Shown piece by piece: positions 1 through 6,352 of a stretch of 32,338 nt of DNA. This stretch comes from a virus, in IMG/VR virus record IMGVR_UViG_3300031963_000589, positions 1 through 32,338 of that record, one strand, 5' to 3'. Each line of letters begins with the position of its first letter. Positions within the stretch are counted from its first letter, which is position 1. A program made the position numbers and the translations under genes. The notes beneath the pieces were generated by a model, which ran no database searches, had not been told where the DNA came from, and saw nothing but the letters and a program-made list of their open reading frames with translations.

Positions 1-1
1 A

Positions 2-352
2 GAAGAACAGGGACACATCTCTTTCATTTCAACATCTTTCATTCGTGGTATGTCTTTTGATGATGCTATTATTATTGTTGATGAGATGCAGAACTTAAAT
101 TTTGAAGAAATTGATACAGTAATGACACGTGTTGGCTATCGTTCTAAAATTATTTGGTGTGGTGATTATCGTCAAACTGACTTAAATAAAAGGAAGAATG
201 ATGTGACTGGAATTTTAAAATTTTTTGATGTTGCTCACCACATGCATGCTTTTACTAGGATTGAATTTACTGTTGATGACATCGTAAGAAGTAGTTTAGT
301 TAAAGACTACATAATGGCAAAATTAAAGTATGAAGATAAAGTGGAACCGTAA
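2..352 (+). CDS. phoH: PhoH-like ATPase, 3' part only
   Basis: The reading frame is open from base 2, so the gene starts before the window and only the C-terminal ~116 residues are visible. These carry the second half of the PhoH P-loop ATPase core: a region like the family's F-x-R-G-x-(S/T) segment, a Walker B strand (IIIVDEMQN), then VMTRVGYRSKIIWCGDYRQTD, which matches the conserved TRIG..SK...GD..Q.D block. PhoH genes are common in T4-like marine phages, where they are often linked to phosphate starvation, but their biochemical role in phage is not settled. The next gene follows after 2 bases, which suggests co-transcription. The Walker A part is outside the window. Confidence 0.93.
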   Translation, partial: EEQGHISFISTSFIRGMSFDDAIIIVDEMQNLNFEEIDTVMTRVGYRSKIIWCGDYRQTDLNKRKNDVTGILKFFDVAHHMHAFTRIEFTVDDIVRSSLVKDYIMAKLKYEDKVEP

Positions 353-354
353 TA

Positions 355-1005
355 ATGTTTACACATATACATCATGATATACAGCGAATACAGCGTGTTG
401 AGACCCCAGATGGTAGACTCTACGAAACCCCTTCGGGTAAACGCTATCCTTCCGTCACAAGCGTTACAGGATTGCTTGGAAAAGAAGCAATCATCGCATG
501 GAGAAAACGAGTTGGCGAAGAAGAAGCCAATCGTATCTCAACAAAAGCAGCAAATCGCGGAACAAGAATACACTCACTCTGCGAATCCTATCTCAATAAT
601 GAGTCTGTTGAACCAGATATCTTTGACTCAGAAACTTGGTCTACATTTAAACCAGTCCTCTCAAAAATCAACAACATACACTGCTTGGAAACTCCACTCT
701 ATTCTGACCACCTACAAGTCGCAGGAACAGTTGACTGTATCGCAGAATACGAAGGTAAACTTAGTGTTGTAGATTTTAAAACATCAAAAAGAATAAAGCG
801 TAGAGACGACATTCATGGTTACTTTATGCAATGTGCTGCATATGCAGTAGCGTTCGAAGAACAAACAGGAATCTCTGTTCCGAAAATTGTGATATTGATG
901 GCTGTTGATGATGAGTCGCCATTGATTTTCGAAGAAAAAAGAAACACATGGATCAACAAATTCATTGACTTAAGAAATCAATTTCACATTGAAAGAGGAT
1001 ATTAA
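355..1005 (+). CDS. PD-(D/E)XK superfamily nuclease (Cas4/MGME1-like)
   Basis: A 216-residue protein with the layout of the PD-(D/E)XK exonuclease group. It has an N-terminal RGTRIH motif (His73), Glu112 in LETPL, Asp127 in AGTVDC, the core DFKTSK motif (Asp140, Lys142), and a downstream Tyr/Gln helix (Gln159). This is the expected order for RecB/Cas4-like or MGME1-like single-strand exonucleases that use two metal ions. The role is probably phage DNA metabolism or recombination; the substrate cannot be read from sequence. The start is 2 bases after the phoH stop, and phoH and this gene probably form one transcript ending at the hairpin near 1073-1098. Confidence 0.88.
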   Translation: MFTHIHHDIQRIQRVETPDGRLYETPSGKRYPSVTSVTGLLGKEAIIAWRKRVGEEEANRISTKAANRGTRIHSLCESYLNNESVEPDIFDSETWSTFKPVLSKINNIHCLETPLYSDHLQVAGTVDCIAEYEGKLSVVDFKTSKRIKRRDDIHGYFMQCAAYAVAFEEQTGISVPKIVILMAVDDESPLIFEEKRNTWINKFIDLRNQFHIERGY

Positions 1006-1072
1006 TGCGATTAAAAAATACAATGAAAAATTAATTGCTATTTAATAAAAACTATTATAAAATATTATATAC

Positions 1073-1098
1073 GAGGGTGAAAATCCTCTTTATTTTTT
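1073..1098 (+). terminator. Rho-independent terminator after the nuclease gene
   Basis: A GAGGG/TCCTC stem (1073-1077 with 1084-1088, one G-U pair) closes a six-base A-rich loop and is followed directly by TTTATTTTTT. It lies between the nuclease gene and ahpC and would separate the two transcription units. The stem is short, so termination may be partial. Confidence 0.65.
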
Positions 1099-1116
1099 GA
1101 AACACAGGAGAATTTA

Positions 1117-1662
1117 ATGAAAACAGTTGGCGATAAATTAGAAGAATTTGCAGTAACAGGAGTTAATCCGATTGGTAGTAAAGGTGAACAATTTTTTGAC
1201 ATTACAGAAAAGTCTTTCGATGGTAAGTGGAAAGTTATTGTATACTATCCAAAAGACTTTACATTTGTATGTCCTACAGAGATTGTTGCATATGATAAGT
1301 TGTTCCAAGATTTCGCAGATCGCGACGCAGTTCTATTGACAGGAAGTACAGATAATGAATTTTGCAAAATTGCTTGGCAATCTTCTCATGACGATTTAAA
1401 GAATCTAAAGCATATTCAGTTTGCGGACACTTCTCGTGATTGGAATGTTTCATTAATTGAACAACTTGGCGTATTTTATGCACCTGCAGGCGCAGCACTT
1501 CGTGCTACATTTATTGTTGATCCAGATAATGTGATTCAACATGTCACAGTAAATAACCTGAACGTAGGTCGTTCACCTGAGGAAACTCTGCGTATCCTCG
1601 ATGCTCTTCAAACTGGAGAGAAATGTGCATGTAATCGTGCTGTTGGTGGGGAAACTCTCTAA
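1117..1662 (+). CDS. ahpC: Peroxiredoxin, AhpC type (2-Cys)
   Basis: A 181-residue thiol peroxidase. The peroxidatic cysteine is Cys52 in FTFVCPTE, with Thr49 and Arg129 (LRATF) completing the usual active site. The C-terminus has a CxC pair (Cys170, Cys172 in EKCACN). The sequence resembles the mycobacterial-type AhpC that is reduced by AhpD, and an ahpD homologue lies 607 bases downstream. The expected reaction is reduction of hydrogen peroxide and organic peroxides in the host cytoplasm. An AGGAG ribosome binding site sits 6 bases before the ATG. The stop codon shares one base with the next start, so translation with the SGNH gene is probably coupled. Confidence 0.95.
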   Translation: MKTVGDKLEEFAVTGVNPIGSKGEQFFDITEKSFDGKWKVIVYYPKDFTFVCPTEIVAYDKLFQDFADRDAVLLTGSTDNEFCKIAWQSSHDDLKNLKHIQFADTSRDWNVSLIEQLGVFYAPAGAALRATFIVDPDNVIQHVTVNNLNVGRSPEETLRILDALQTGEKCACNRAVGGETL

Positions 1663-2075
1663 TGTTGGAATGTATGATTGTTGGTGATAGTATAGCAGTT
1701 GGTGTAGCGATGGCTAGACCAGAATGTGTTAGCTACTCACGTGGTGGATGGAACAGCTGGCAATGGAATAAAGATTACTTGCAAGTAGCATCCACTCATA
1801 ATCCTAAAACACTAATCATTAGTCTTGGCGCAAATGACCACAAAGGTGTTAAAACTGAACAAGAACTACGTAAAATGCGTTCGGCAGTAAAAGCAGATCG
1901 TGTATTTTGGATCAGTCCTGGAGCAGAAAGGAAACCTATTCCGCAAGATGCGATCGAAAGAATCGCCAAGGAGTACGGTGATATTGTTCTTCCTAGACCT
2001 TTACAACATATGAGTGCTGATGGTATCCACCCAACAGGTCGTGGTTACAAACTACTCGGCGAACAAACAAAATGA
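1662..2075 (+). CDS. SGNH/GDSL-type hydrolase
   Basis: A 137-residue single-domain SGNH hydrolase. Visible blocks are GDSI (Ser10 nucleophile, block I), a Gly-rich stretch near residues 27-30 (block II), GAND at 56-59 (block III, Asn58) and DGIHPT at 120-125 (block V, Asp120/His123). It is shorter than most family members (about 180-200 residues) but keeps the whole catalytic set. No signal peptide is seen, so it should be cytoplasmic. The substrate (an ester or acetyl group on lipid, sugar or other metabolite) cannot be inferred. It lies between ahpC and ahpD and overlaps the ahpC stop by one base and the following start by four. Confidence 0.85.
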   Translation: MLECMIVGDSIAVGVAMARPECVSYSRGGWNSWQWNKDYLQVASTHNPKTLIISLGANDHKGVKTEQELRKMRSAVKADRVFWISPGAERKPIPQDAIERIAKEYGDIVLPRPLQHMSADGIHPTGRGYKLLGEQTK

Positions 2076-2263
2076 ACAGTTTTGAGAAAATCTGGGCAAG
2101 AGCAACTGGTCACCTTATGGGTAACACAGATGATGATCGTCCAGATGTTCCTATTTTAAGTCTCAGAGAAGCAAGAATTGCGTTGTTCCTAAAAACATTT
2201 TGGGTAATTATACACGTTGTTACTTGTTTCTTTATTATCGCAAATACAATAAGACATTGGTAA
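2072..2263 (+). CDS. Small single-pass membrane protein
   Basis: A 63-residue protein of unknown function. The N-terminal ~35 residues are polar. Residues about 37-58 (IALFLKTFWVIIHVVTCFFI) form one hydrophobic transmembrane segment, and the protein ends shortly after it. The start overlaps the SGNH hydrolase stop (ATGA), so it belongs to the ahpC-ahpD transcription unit. Confidence 0.7.
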   Translation: MNSFEKIWARATGHLMGNTDDDRPDVPILSLREARIALFLKTFWVIIHVVTCFFIIANTIRHW

Positions 2264-2269
2264 ACAATT

Positions 2270-2776
2270 ATGAATTTTATAGAGACAATAAAAGAAGCGT
2301 TGCCAGAGTATGCGAAAGATACAAAATTGAATCTTGACGCAGTTCTTCTGCGAAGTTCTTTAGATCTAGACGAAGCAATGGGTTGTGCTGTTGCTTCTCT
2401 TGCGGCAACAGGTAATGGTAAGGTGCTTGCTGTTTTACTCGCAGACGCACCTGCTGAGGCGAATGCTGCTATGTGTGCTGCGAGTATTATGGCTCAGAAC
2501 AATGTGTGGTATCCGTATGTTGAAATGGCTGAAGATTCAAACTTGGCTGGTCTACCACCACAGTTGCGTATGAACGCAATTACTACACATGGTGGTACGA
2601 CTAAAGCAAGATTCGAAGCGTATGCTCTAGCATCATCTATCGTAGGCAAATGTCATTTCTGTGTGAAAGCACATTATGATACACTGCGTAAAGAAGGTTA
2701 TACTGTTGAACAACTTCGTGACATTGGTCGCATTGCTGCAGTAATGAACAGTGTTGCTAAAGTGCTAAATAGTTAA
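2270..2776 (+). CDS. ahpD: AhpD-like alkylhydroperoxidase / peroxiredoxin reductase
   Basis: A 168-residue protein of the AhpD/carboxymuconolactone-decarboxylase fold. The opening (IKEALPEYAKDTKLNL) is AhpD-specific. Glu116, Cys128, Cys131 and His135 match M. tuberculosis Glu118, Cys130, Cys133 and His137 with a constant shift of two. The residue between the cysteines that is His132 in that enzyme is Phe130 here, with a His at 129 instead. In the known pathway, dihydrolipoamide carried by host dehydrogenase complexes reduces AhpD, which then reduces AhpC. Lying in the same unit as ahpC, this gives the phage its own reductant. Whether the shifted His changes activity is unknown. Confidence 0.92.
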   Translation: MNFIETIKEALPEYAKDTKLNLDAVLLRSSLDLDEAMGCAVASLAATGNGKVLAVLLADAPAEANAAMCAASIMAQNNVWYPYVEMAEDSNLAGLPPQLRMNAITTHGGTTKARFEAYALASSIVGKCHFCVKAHYDTLRKEGYTVEQLRDIGRIAAVMNSVAKVLNS

Positions 2777-2777
2777 T

Positions 2778-2873
2778 ATGGATAAAACTGAACTAAAACT
2801 TAGACAAATGTATCTTGATACAGCGAAAAAGATTGTTGCTTTTAATAGAGCAAGACATTTCGGACATTGTTAA
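2778..2873 (+). CDS. Possible 31-residue small protein
   Basis: A short frame (MDKTELKLRQMY... to ...RHFGHC) starts 2 bases after the ahpD stop and ends just before the tmRNA acceptor half. It is basic and helical in character, and no family is recognised. The tight spacing is like its upstream neighbours, but there is no clear ribosome binding site. The stretch could instead be leader sequence of the tmRNA precursor. Confidence 0.35.
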   Translation: MDKTELKLRQMYLDTAKKIVAFNRARHFGHC

Positions 2874-2877
2874 GAAT

Positions 2878-2940
2878 TGTTGTAATCCCTTCAAAGCGAA
2901 GGAGTTCTGGACGGGAGTTCGATTCTCCCCACCTCCACCA
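2878..2940 (+). other. tmRNA acceptor piece (3' half of the tRNA-like domain)
   Basis: This piece carries TGTTGT (2878-2883), which can pair with GCAACA (3041-3046) in the coding piece as a candidate P2 helix. It also has a 5-bp CCTTC/GAAGG hairpin (2888-2902), the T-arm, the 3' acceptor strand, discriminator A2937 and an encoded CCA. There is no D-arm or anticodon arm, so it is not an independent tRNA. The 5' end of the piece is uncertain. Confidence 0.85.
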
Positions 2941-3000
2941 AAAGTATTATCGTCCCACACCAGACAATTAAAGTCGAAATGTCGTGATAATTCTTCTGAT

Positions 3001-3190
3001 GGGGGTGACTAGGTTTCGACAGGGCTAGATAGTAGAGACGGCAACACGGGAATGTGAAACCCGCAGGATTGGGGAAACTCGGTCGAAGAAGCAAAACAAA
3101 GTAAACGCAAACGATGAAGTTTACGCATTGGCAGCTTAATTGCTGACTAGGGTTTCGATGGATGAACCTCGTAACAGAATCATCCATCAT
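3001..3190 (+). other. tmRNA coding piece (5' half, tag reading frame, 3' hairpin)
   Basis: It opens with the conserved tmRNA 5' end, including the D-loop-like GGTTTCGAC. A CGGG/CCCG helix (3047-3050 with 3060-3063) follows in the place of pseudoknot PK1. The resume codon is GCA at 3107 and the stop is TAA at 3137. A 9-bp hairpin, GATGGATGA/TCATCCATC (3157-3165 with 3180-3188), closes the piece, as expected for the 3' end of a coding RNA. The exact end lies near 3188-3196. Confidence 0.85.
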
Positions 3191-3234
3191 CTATACAGTT
3201 TTTAATTTTCGAAAGGTAGTAATTCTTAACTTAT

Positions 3235-4104
3235 ATGCAAAAATTTTACGTCGAAGATTGTCCTAAAAATAGAACAGTTGCTATGTGGATCAAAGAACAA
3301 CTTTTAGAATGGACACCAGCAGCTAAACAATTATACTACGAGTCTGATTATGCAAAATACATGAATGTTGTATTTAAGTTTAAAGGAGACGTTAAAGGTC
3401 TTCAGGAATCTTTGGATACTGGTATTGCAACATATGGTAAATTTGGATGGAAATCTGCCGAAGGCGAAGATCCAACATATAGTGGTATTTCTGTTACTCA
3501 CAATCCAAATTTACAATATGATGACCACAACATACATAACAGTAATCTCGGAACAAGTAAAAATCACCAAGCAGATTTTTATATGGGATCATCAGTAAAT
3601 CATGAATTTGTGAAAGATAGTTATCTCGATGGTATGTCATTTAATGAGTTAACACCAGCAGCTTCGTATGGTTATCTTGGAGAATTACTTAGAAGCATAC
3701 AAAAAAATGTAACTATTACAAGAAGTCGTATTGGTATTGTTAGTGGCAAAACTGCGCACTATCCAATGTTTCATTGTGATGTTGATACATTTGAACTTAC
3801 TAGATTAAATATACCAATTAGATCTAATGATTGTTTTGCTTTCCAATTTGAAGGCGCAGAGCCGTATGTATTAGAAGAAGGTAAAGCATATACTTGGCAA
3901 ACTAGAATGCCACATCGTGTGCTATGCTATGAACCAACTAATATTGATAGATCTAATTTAGTTATTGGTTGGTCTCCTTGGCTTTCTTATAATTACGAAG
4001 AAAAGTATTGGTATACAAATCAATACTATTTGAAGAAACATCCATTTGATATGCTAGTTGATGGTGATGTTACTGATCAAATTGAACTAATTGGAATGTT
4101 CTGA
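3235..4104 (+). CDS. 2OG-Fe(II) oxygenase, Asp/Asn beta-hydroxylase-like
   Basis: A 289-residue protein. The C-terminal half holds the double-stranded beta-helix signature of 2-oxoglutarate/iron dioxygenases: His180-x-Asp182 in FHCDVD, Arg190 followed by LNIPI, a Gly-rich middle strand (EEGKAYTW), the distal His227 (RMPHRV) and Arg239 for 2-oxoglutarate. The HxD...R-hydrophobic-IPI arrangement is typical of the aspartyl/asparaginyl beta-hydroxylase branch. The N-terminal ~150 residues are not recognised and may bind the substrate. It is a stand-alone gene after the tmRNA; the ribosome binding site is weak. The substrate is unknown. Confidence 0.82.
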   Translation: MQKFYVEDCPKNRTVAMWIKEQLLEWTPAAKQLYYESDYAKYMNVVFKFKGDVKGLQESLDTGIATYGKFGWKSAEGEDPTYSGISVTHNPNLQYDDHNIHNSNLGTSKNHQADFYMGSSVNHEFVKDSYLDGMSFNELTPAASYGYLGELLRSIQKNVTITRSRIGIVSGKTAHYPMFHCDVDTFELTRLNIPIRSNDCFAFQFEGAEPYVLEEGKAYTWQTRMPHRVLCYEPTNIDRSNLVIGWSPWLSYNYEEKYWYTNQYYLKKHPFDMLVDGDVTDQIELIGMF

Positions 4105-4106
4105 TT

Positions 4107-4114
4107 TATAAATA
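4107..4114 (+). promoter_or_regulatory. T4-type late promoter TATAAATA
   Basis: An exact match to the T4 late promoter -10 motif, 85 bases before the 4199 start codon and just after the preceding stop codon. Two small hairpins (TCCA/TGGA at 4121-4132 and CATGGT/ACCATG at 4134-4152) would lie in the untranslated leader. Late promoters of this type need phage sigma gp55 with gp33 and the sliding clamp; a gp33 gene is present at 17972. Confidence 0.75.
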
Positions 4115-4198
4115 ATAGTATCCATTATTGGATCATGGTGATAGTAACCATGTAAAAAACTATCAACACTTACACACAACACAGAAAGGAAGTAAAAT

Positions 4199-4480
4199 AT
4201 GAGTAACATGACTCCGTTCGAGATTCGCCTTGAACTTTTAAAAATGGCGAAAGATATGCTTACTGAAGACTACTATGGTAAGCGTGAAGTAATTTCTAAT
4301 GACTGGCAAGTTAAAATAGAAATTGCTAAACTAAATGGTGGAACTGTTCCTGATCATCCAGGATTTCCACAATATCCAACTGAATCCGATATCATTGCGA
4401 AAGCAAATGCATTAAATGGATTCGTTTCACAAATCCCCCAAACTACACAAGAAAAGACTACTATCAAAAAGTCCACCTGA
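4199..4480 (+). CDS. Conserved T4-like phage protein of unknown function
   Basis: A 93-residue soluble protein beginning MSNMTPFEIRLELLKMAKDML, an N-terminus I recall as conserved among T4-like phages of aquatic bacteria. The first half is predicted helical; the C-terminus is Thr/Lys/Gln rich and likely disordered. It has a strong AGAAAGGAAG ribosome binding site and its own late promoter, so it is probably made in quantity late in infection, possibly as a virion or assembly factor. The function is unknown. Confidence 0.85.
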   Translation: MSNMTPFEIRLELLKMAKDMLTEDYYGKREVISNDWQVKIEIAKLNGGTVPDHPGFPQYPTESDIIAKANALNGFVSQIPQTTQEKTTIKKST

Positions 4481-4490
4481 TATGGGATTG

Positions 4491-4521
4491 GAAGGCACAC
4501 GCACAAGTTGTCTGTGCCTTC
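4491..4521 (+). other. Intergenic hairpin
   Basis: A perfect 9-bp stem GAAGGCACA/TGTGCCTTC with a 13-base loop lies between the 4199 gene and the wall hydrolase. No T-run follows, so a classic Rho-independent terminator is not supported. It may instead stabilise or process the upstream mRNA. Confidence 0.5.
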
Positions 4522-4543
4522 TCAAACTAATTAAGGAGATACA

Positions 4544-5092
4544 ATGAAGTTTATAACAACTGTTTTATTAATTATCGTTGTTATTTTTGCATATTTACTC
4601 ACAAGCGCACATGGAAAAATGTTAACATCGAATATTGTTAGTGTTCCATACGAATTTTTAAACGCAAAAGAAAAAAAAGAAATTGATTGTCTTGCTGATA
4701 ACATATACTATGAAGCAGGATATGAACCAAAAGAAGGAAGAATAGCAGTTGCTGCTGTAACAATTAATCGTGTTAAGTCAAATAAATTTGACAGTACTGT
4801 TTGCGGTGTCGTTAAACAGAAAACATATGGAACATGCCAATTTTCATGGCTGTGCGATGGATCTGCAGCACGTAAACCAAATGCTAATATATACAATGAG
4901 GCGAGAGAATTAGCGCTCTATGTTTATTTCAATCATGGAGTAATTGAGGATCCTTCTAAAGGTGCTTTATATTATCACGCAGATTATGTAAACCCTCGAT
5001 GGAAACTCGATAAGACCACAATAATTGGTCGCCATATATTTTACAAACCAAAAGAGGATTACTACATTTATGCTAGACAAACTAAACATTAA
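4544..5092 (+). CDS. SleB/CwlJ-type cell wall hydrolase with N-terminal membrane anchor or signal
   Basis: A 182-residue protein. Residues 1-20 form a hydrophobic signal or signal-arrest segment ending in SAHG. Residues ~46-175 match the hydrolase_2 (SleB/CwlJ) family: CLADNIYYEAGYEPKEGRIA with the likely catalytic Glu57, then AVAAVTINRV, CQFSW and a C-terminal ALYYHADYVNPRW block. These enzymes cleave peptidoglycan glycan strands. With an export segment it could act as a lysis enzyme without a holin, or as a wall-modifying enzyme. A strong AAGGAG precedes the start. The 3' end overlaps the clpP-like gene by 23 bases. Confidence 0.87.
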   Translation: MKFITTVLLIIVVIFAYLLTSAHGKMLTSNIVSVPYEFLNAKEKKEIDCLADNIYYEAGYEPKEGRIAVAAVTINRVKSNKFDSTVCGVVKQKTYGTCQFSWLCDGSAARKPNANIYNEARELALYVYFNHGVIEDPSKGALYYHADYVNPRWKLDKTTIIGRHIFYKPKEDYYIYARQTKH

Positions 5093-5627
5093 ATTAGACA
5101 CTGGCGATTCTAAACAAAATTTTTTGTTATTTATGGAAGAAGTAACAACTTCCTCATGCAAAAATATTGTTGAGTGGATCTTTCATTGTAATTTCTCTGA
5201 AGAAAATTTTGATGTATTAAATTTAATCATATGCACTCCTGGTGGTGATTTAAATGCAGCATTTGCTGTTATTGATACAATGAAAGGCAGCCACATTCCT
5301 GTTAGAACTATTGGTCTTGGGCAGATCGCTTCGGCTGGTCTGCTCATGTTCATTGCTGGAGAAAAAGGACAGCGTGTTCTTACACCAAATACATCTATTC
5401 TTTCACATCAATATACTTGGGGAGCATTCGGTAAAGAACATGAACTGTTTGCTCAAGTAAAAGAATTCGATCTTACAACCAAAAGACTGATTACGCACTA
5501 TAAAAAGTGTACAGGATTGGAGGAAACTGTAATCAGAGATAAACTTCTACCACCACAAGATATCTGGTTATCTGCGCCAGAAGCGAAGAAGCTGGGTCTC
5601 TGCGATACAGTAAAGGATCTATACTAA
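5070..5627 (+). CDS. clpP: ClpP-like serine protease
   Basis: A 185-residue ClpP-fold protease. The visible features are TPGGDLNAAFAVIDTM (oxyanion glycine strand), the nucleophile Ser88 in GQIASAG, His113 in LSHQYTWG and Asp157 in the RD before the LSAPEAKKLGLCD end motif, which completes the triad. A start at 5070 is preferred over the upstream in-frame codon at 5025 because AGAGGA lies just before it and because its N-terminus aligns with the family start. Phage ClpP-like proteins may serve as prohead/maturation proteases or join host Clp ATPases. The phage also encodes a tmRNA whose tag ends in the ClpXP-type LAA. A link between the two is inference. Confidence 0.9.
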   Translation: MLDKLNIKLDTGDSKQNFLLFMEEVTTSSCKNIVEWIFHCNFSEENFDVLNLIICTPGGDLNAAFAVIDTMKGSHIPVRTIGLGQIASAGLLMFIAGEKGQRVLTPNTSILSHQYTWGAFGKEHELFAQVKEFDLTTKRLITHYKKCTGLEETVIRDKLLPPQDIWLSAPEAKKLGLCDTVKDLY

Positions 5628-5872
5628 TGAGCGATGATATCACAAAAGAGCAACATTCAAAACGTATTCATAGCAAAAAAACTGCTGTAAAAAGGCAAGT
5701 TAGAATTGCTAAATCTCATGGAATAGAAGTAAAAGAACCACATAAGTTTGCTAAACATCATGCGCTAGATTGTGGGCAACCTGAGTGTATTCTTTGTGGT
5801 AATCCTAGAAAGATATGGAAAGAGAAAACTATTCAGGAAAAAAAATTTGATGAGATTCCATTAGAGGAGTAA
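5627..5872 (+). CDS. Small conserved protein with Cys/His cluster
   Basis: An 81-residue basic protein. The N-terminal half is Lys/Arg rich (RIHSKKTAVKRQVRIAKSHGI), and the second half has HHALDCGQPECILCGNP, a His/Cys arrangement compatible with a small zinc-binding site. I recall the pattern from T4-like aquatic phages as a hypothetical protein. The start codon overlaps the clpP-like stop by one base, so it is probably co-translated. It may bind nucleic acid, but this is speculation. Confidence 0.82.
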   Translation: MSDDITKEQHSKRIHSKKTAVKRQVRIAKSHGIEVKEPHKFAKHHALDCGQPECILCGNPRKIWKEKTIQEKKFDEIPLEE

Positions 5873-5874
5873 AT

Positions 5875-6048
5875 ATGAATTGGTTAAAATATTCTGGACT
5901 GTTTATTACTATTACTGCAAATCCATTTCATTGGAGAGTTGGATTAGAGTATGGTAAAGATGAAATAAGTGGACCGAGGACTTGGTCTTGTAAAATAAAC
6001 TTATTATTCCTCGGTCTTCACTTAGTTATTGATGATGGTTCATGGTAG
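5875..6048 (+). CDS. Small conserved hypothetical protein
   Basis: A 57-residue frame starting MNWLKYSGLF and ending LVIDDGSW. It follows the preceding stop by 2 bases and has a GAGGAG ribosome binding site within the upstream gene's end. It reads as a beta-rich protein with alternating hydrophobic residues. A small protein with the same N-terminal NPFHWRVG and C-terminal DDGSW pattern occurs in T4-like aquatic phages as far as I recall. The function is unknown. Confidence 0.7.
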   Translation: MNWLKYSGLFITITANPFHWRVGLEYGKDEISGPRTWSCKINLLFLGLHLVIDDGSW

Positions 6049-6053
6049 ACATA

Positions 6054-6076
6054 TTGCCAATAATCTTATATGGCAA
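6054..6076. terminator. Possible weak hairpin between convergent genes
   Basis: A TTGCCA/TGGCAA stem of 6 bp with an 11-base AT-rich loop lies in the 69-base gap between two convergent transcription units. There is no T-run, so it is only a candidate transcript-end structure. Nothing else is seen in the gap. Confidence 0.3.
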
Positions 6077-6117
6077 GAAATATAATTCAAGAAATAACAT
6101 AACGTAGAAATCGAAAA

Positions 6118-6351
6118 TCATTTCTTAGCGTTTTCTTCAGCTGCTTTTTTCTGAGTTGCTGCTGGAGCTTTTCTTTCAACTTTCTCTGGCTTTTTAATCT
6201 GTGGTTTTACATCAGATTTTGGTGGTTCTTTACATTCAATTTTACCAGCATTCTTTTTCTGAGAGCAATCAACCTTTGGGGCAGGTTTGTCTGCAGAATA
6301 TGCTGGAAGAACGAATGAAAATGCAACAAAAAGACTTAGTAAGTATTTCAT
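6118..6351 (-). CDS. Small secreted Lys/Pro-rich protein
   Basis: A 77-residue protein with a clear Sec signal peptide (MKYLLSLFVAFSFVLPAYSA, cleavage expected after AYSA). The mature part is highly charged and low in complexity, rich in Lys, Pro, Glu and Ala, with two Cys (29 and 40) that could form a disulfide in the periplasm. The start at 6351 is chosen because the signal peptide begins there and it lies next to the endolysin stop; a longer upstream frame exists. It is the last gene of the minus-strand block. The function is unknown. Confidence 0.72.
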   Translation of the reverse strand: MKYLLSLFVAFSFVLPAYSADKPAPKVDCSQKKNAGKIECKEPPKSDVKPQIKKPEKVERKAPAATQKKAAEENAKK

Positions 6352-6352
6352 C

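Larger units (their letters stand above)
2878..3190 (+). ncRNA. ssrA: Circularly permuted (two-piece) tmRNA gene
   Basis: tmRNA rescues stalled ribosomes and adds a degradation tag. Here the 3' (acceptor) half lies upstream of the 5' (coding) half. The upstream half ends in a T-arm (GGGAG/CTCCC, loop TTCGATT, 2913-2929) and CACCTCC-A-CCA (2930-2940). The downstream half begins GGGGGTGACTAGGTTTCGAC at 3001. GGGGGTG (3001-3007) pairs with CACCTCC over 7 bp with one G-U, rebuilding the acceptor stem. The tag frame 3107-3139 reads ANDEVYALAA-stop, close to the E. coli ANDENYALAA. The outer ends of both pieces are estimates. Mature molecules would form by removing the 60-base segment 2941-3000. 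Confidence 0.93.

Noticed and set aside
2899-2940. A separate tRNA upstream of the tmRNA coding half
   Set aside because: Only a T-arm, 3' acceptor strand and CCA are present. There is no D-arm or anticodon arm, and the acceptor strand pairs with the tmRNA 5' end at 3001.
2815-3012. A 65-codon plus-strand frame across the tmRNA acceptor half
   Set aside because: It is explained by the conserved RNA sequence and its protein shows no coding character.
2891-3190. A 99-codon minus-strand frame across the tmRNA
   Set aside because: Antisense to the permuted tmRNA; the protein sequence reflects RNA conservation, not a gene.
3157-3205. A terminator formed by the 9-bp hairpin after the tmRNA tag and the following T-run
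   Set aside because: The T-run starts about 10 bases after the stem, which is too far for intrinsic termination. The hairpin fits the 3' end of a tmRNA coding piece.
4491-4521. A Rho-independent terminator after the 4199 gene
   Set aside because: The stem is strong, but no T-run follows on either strand, so only a hairpin is listed.
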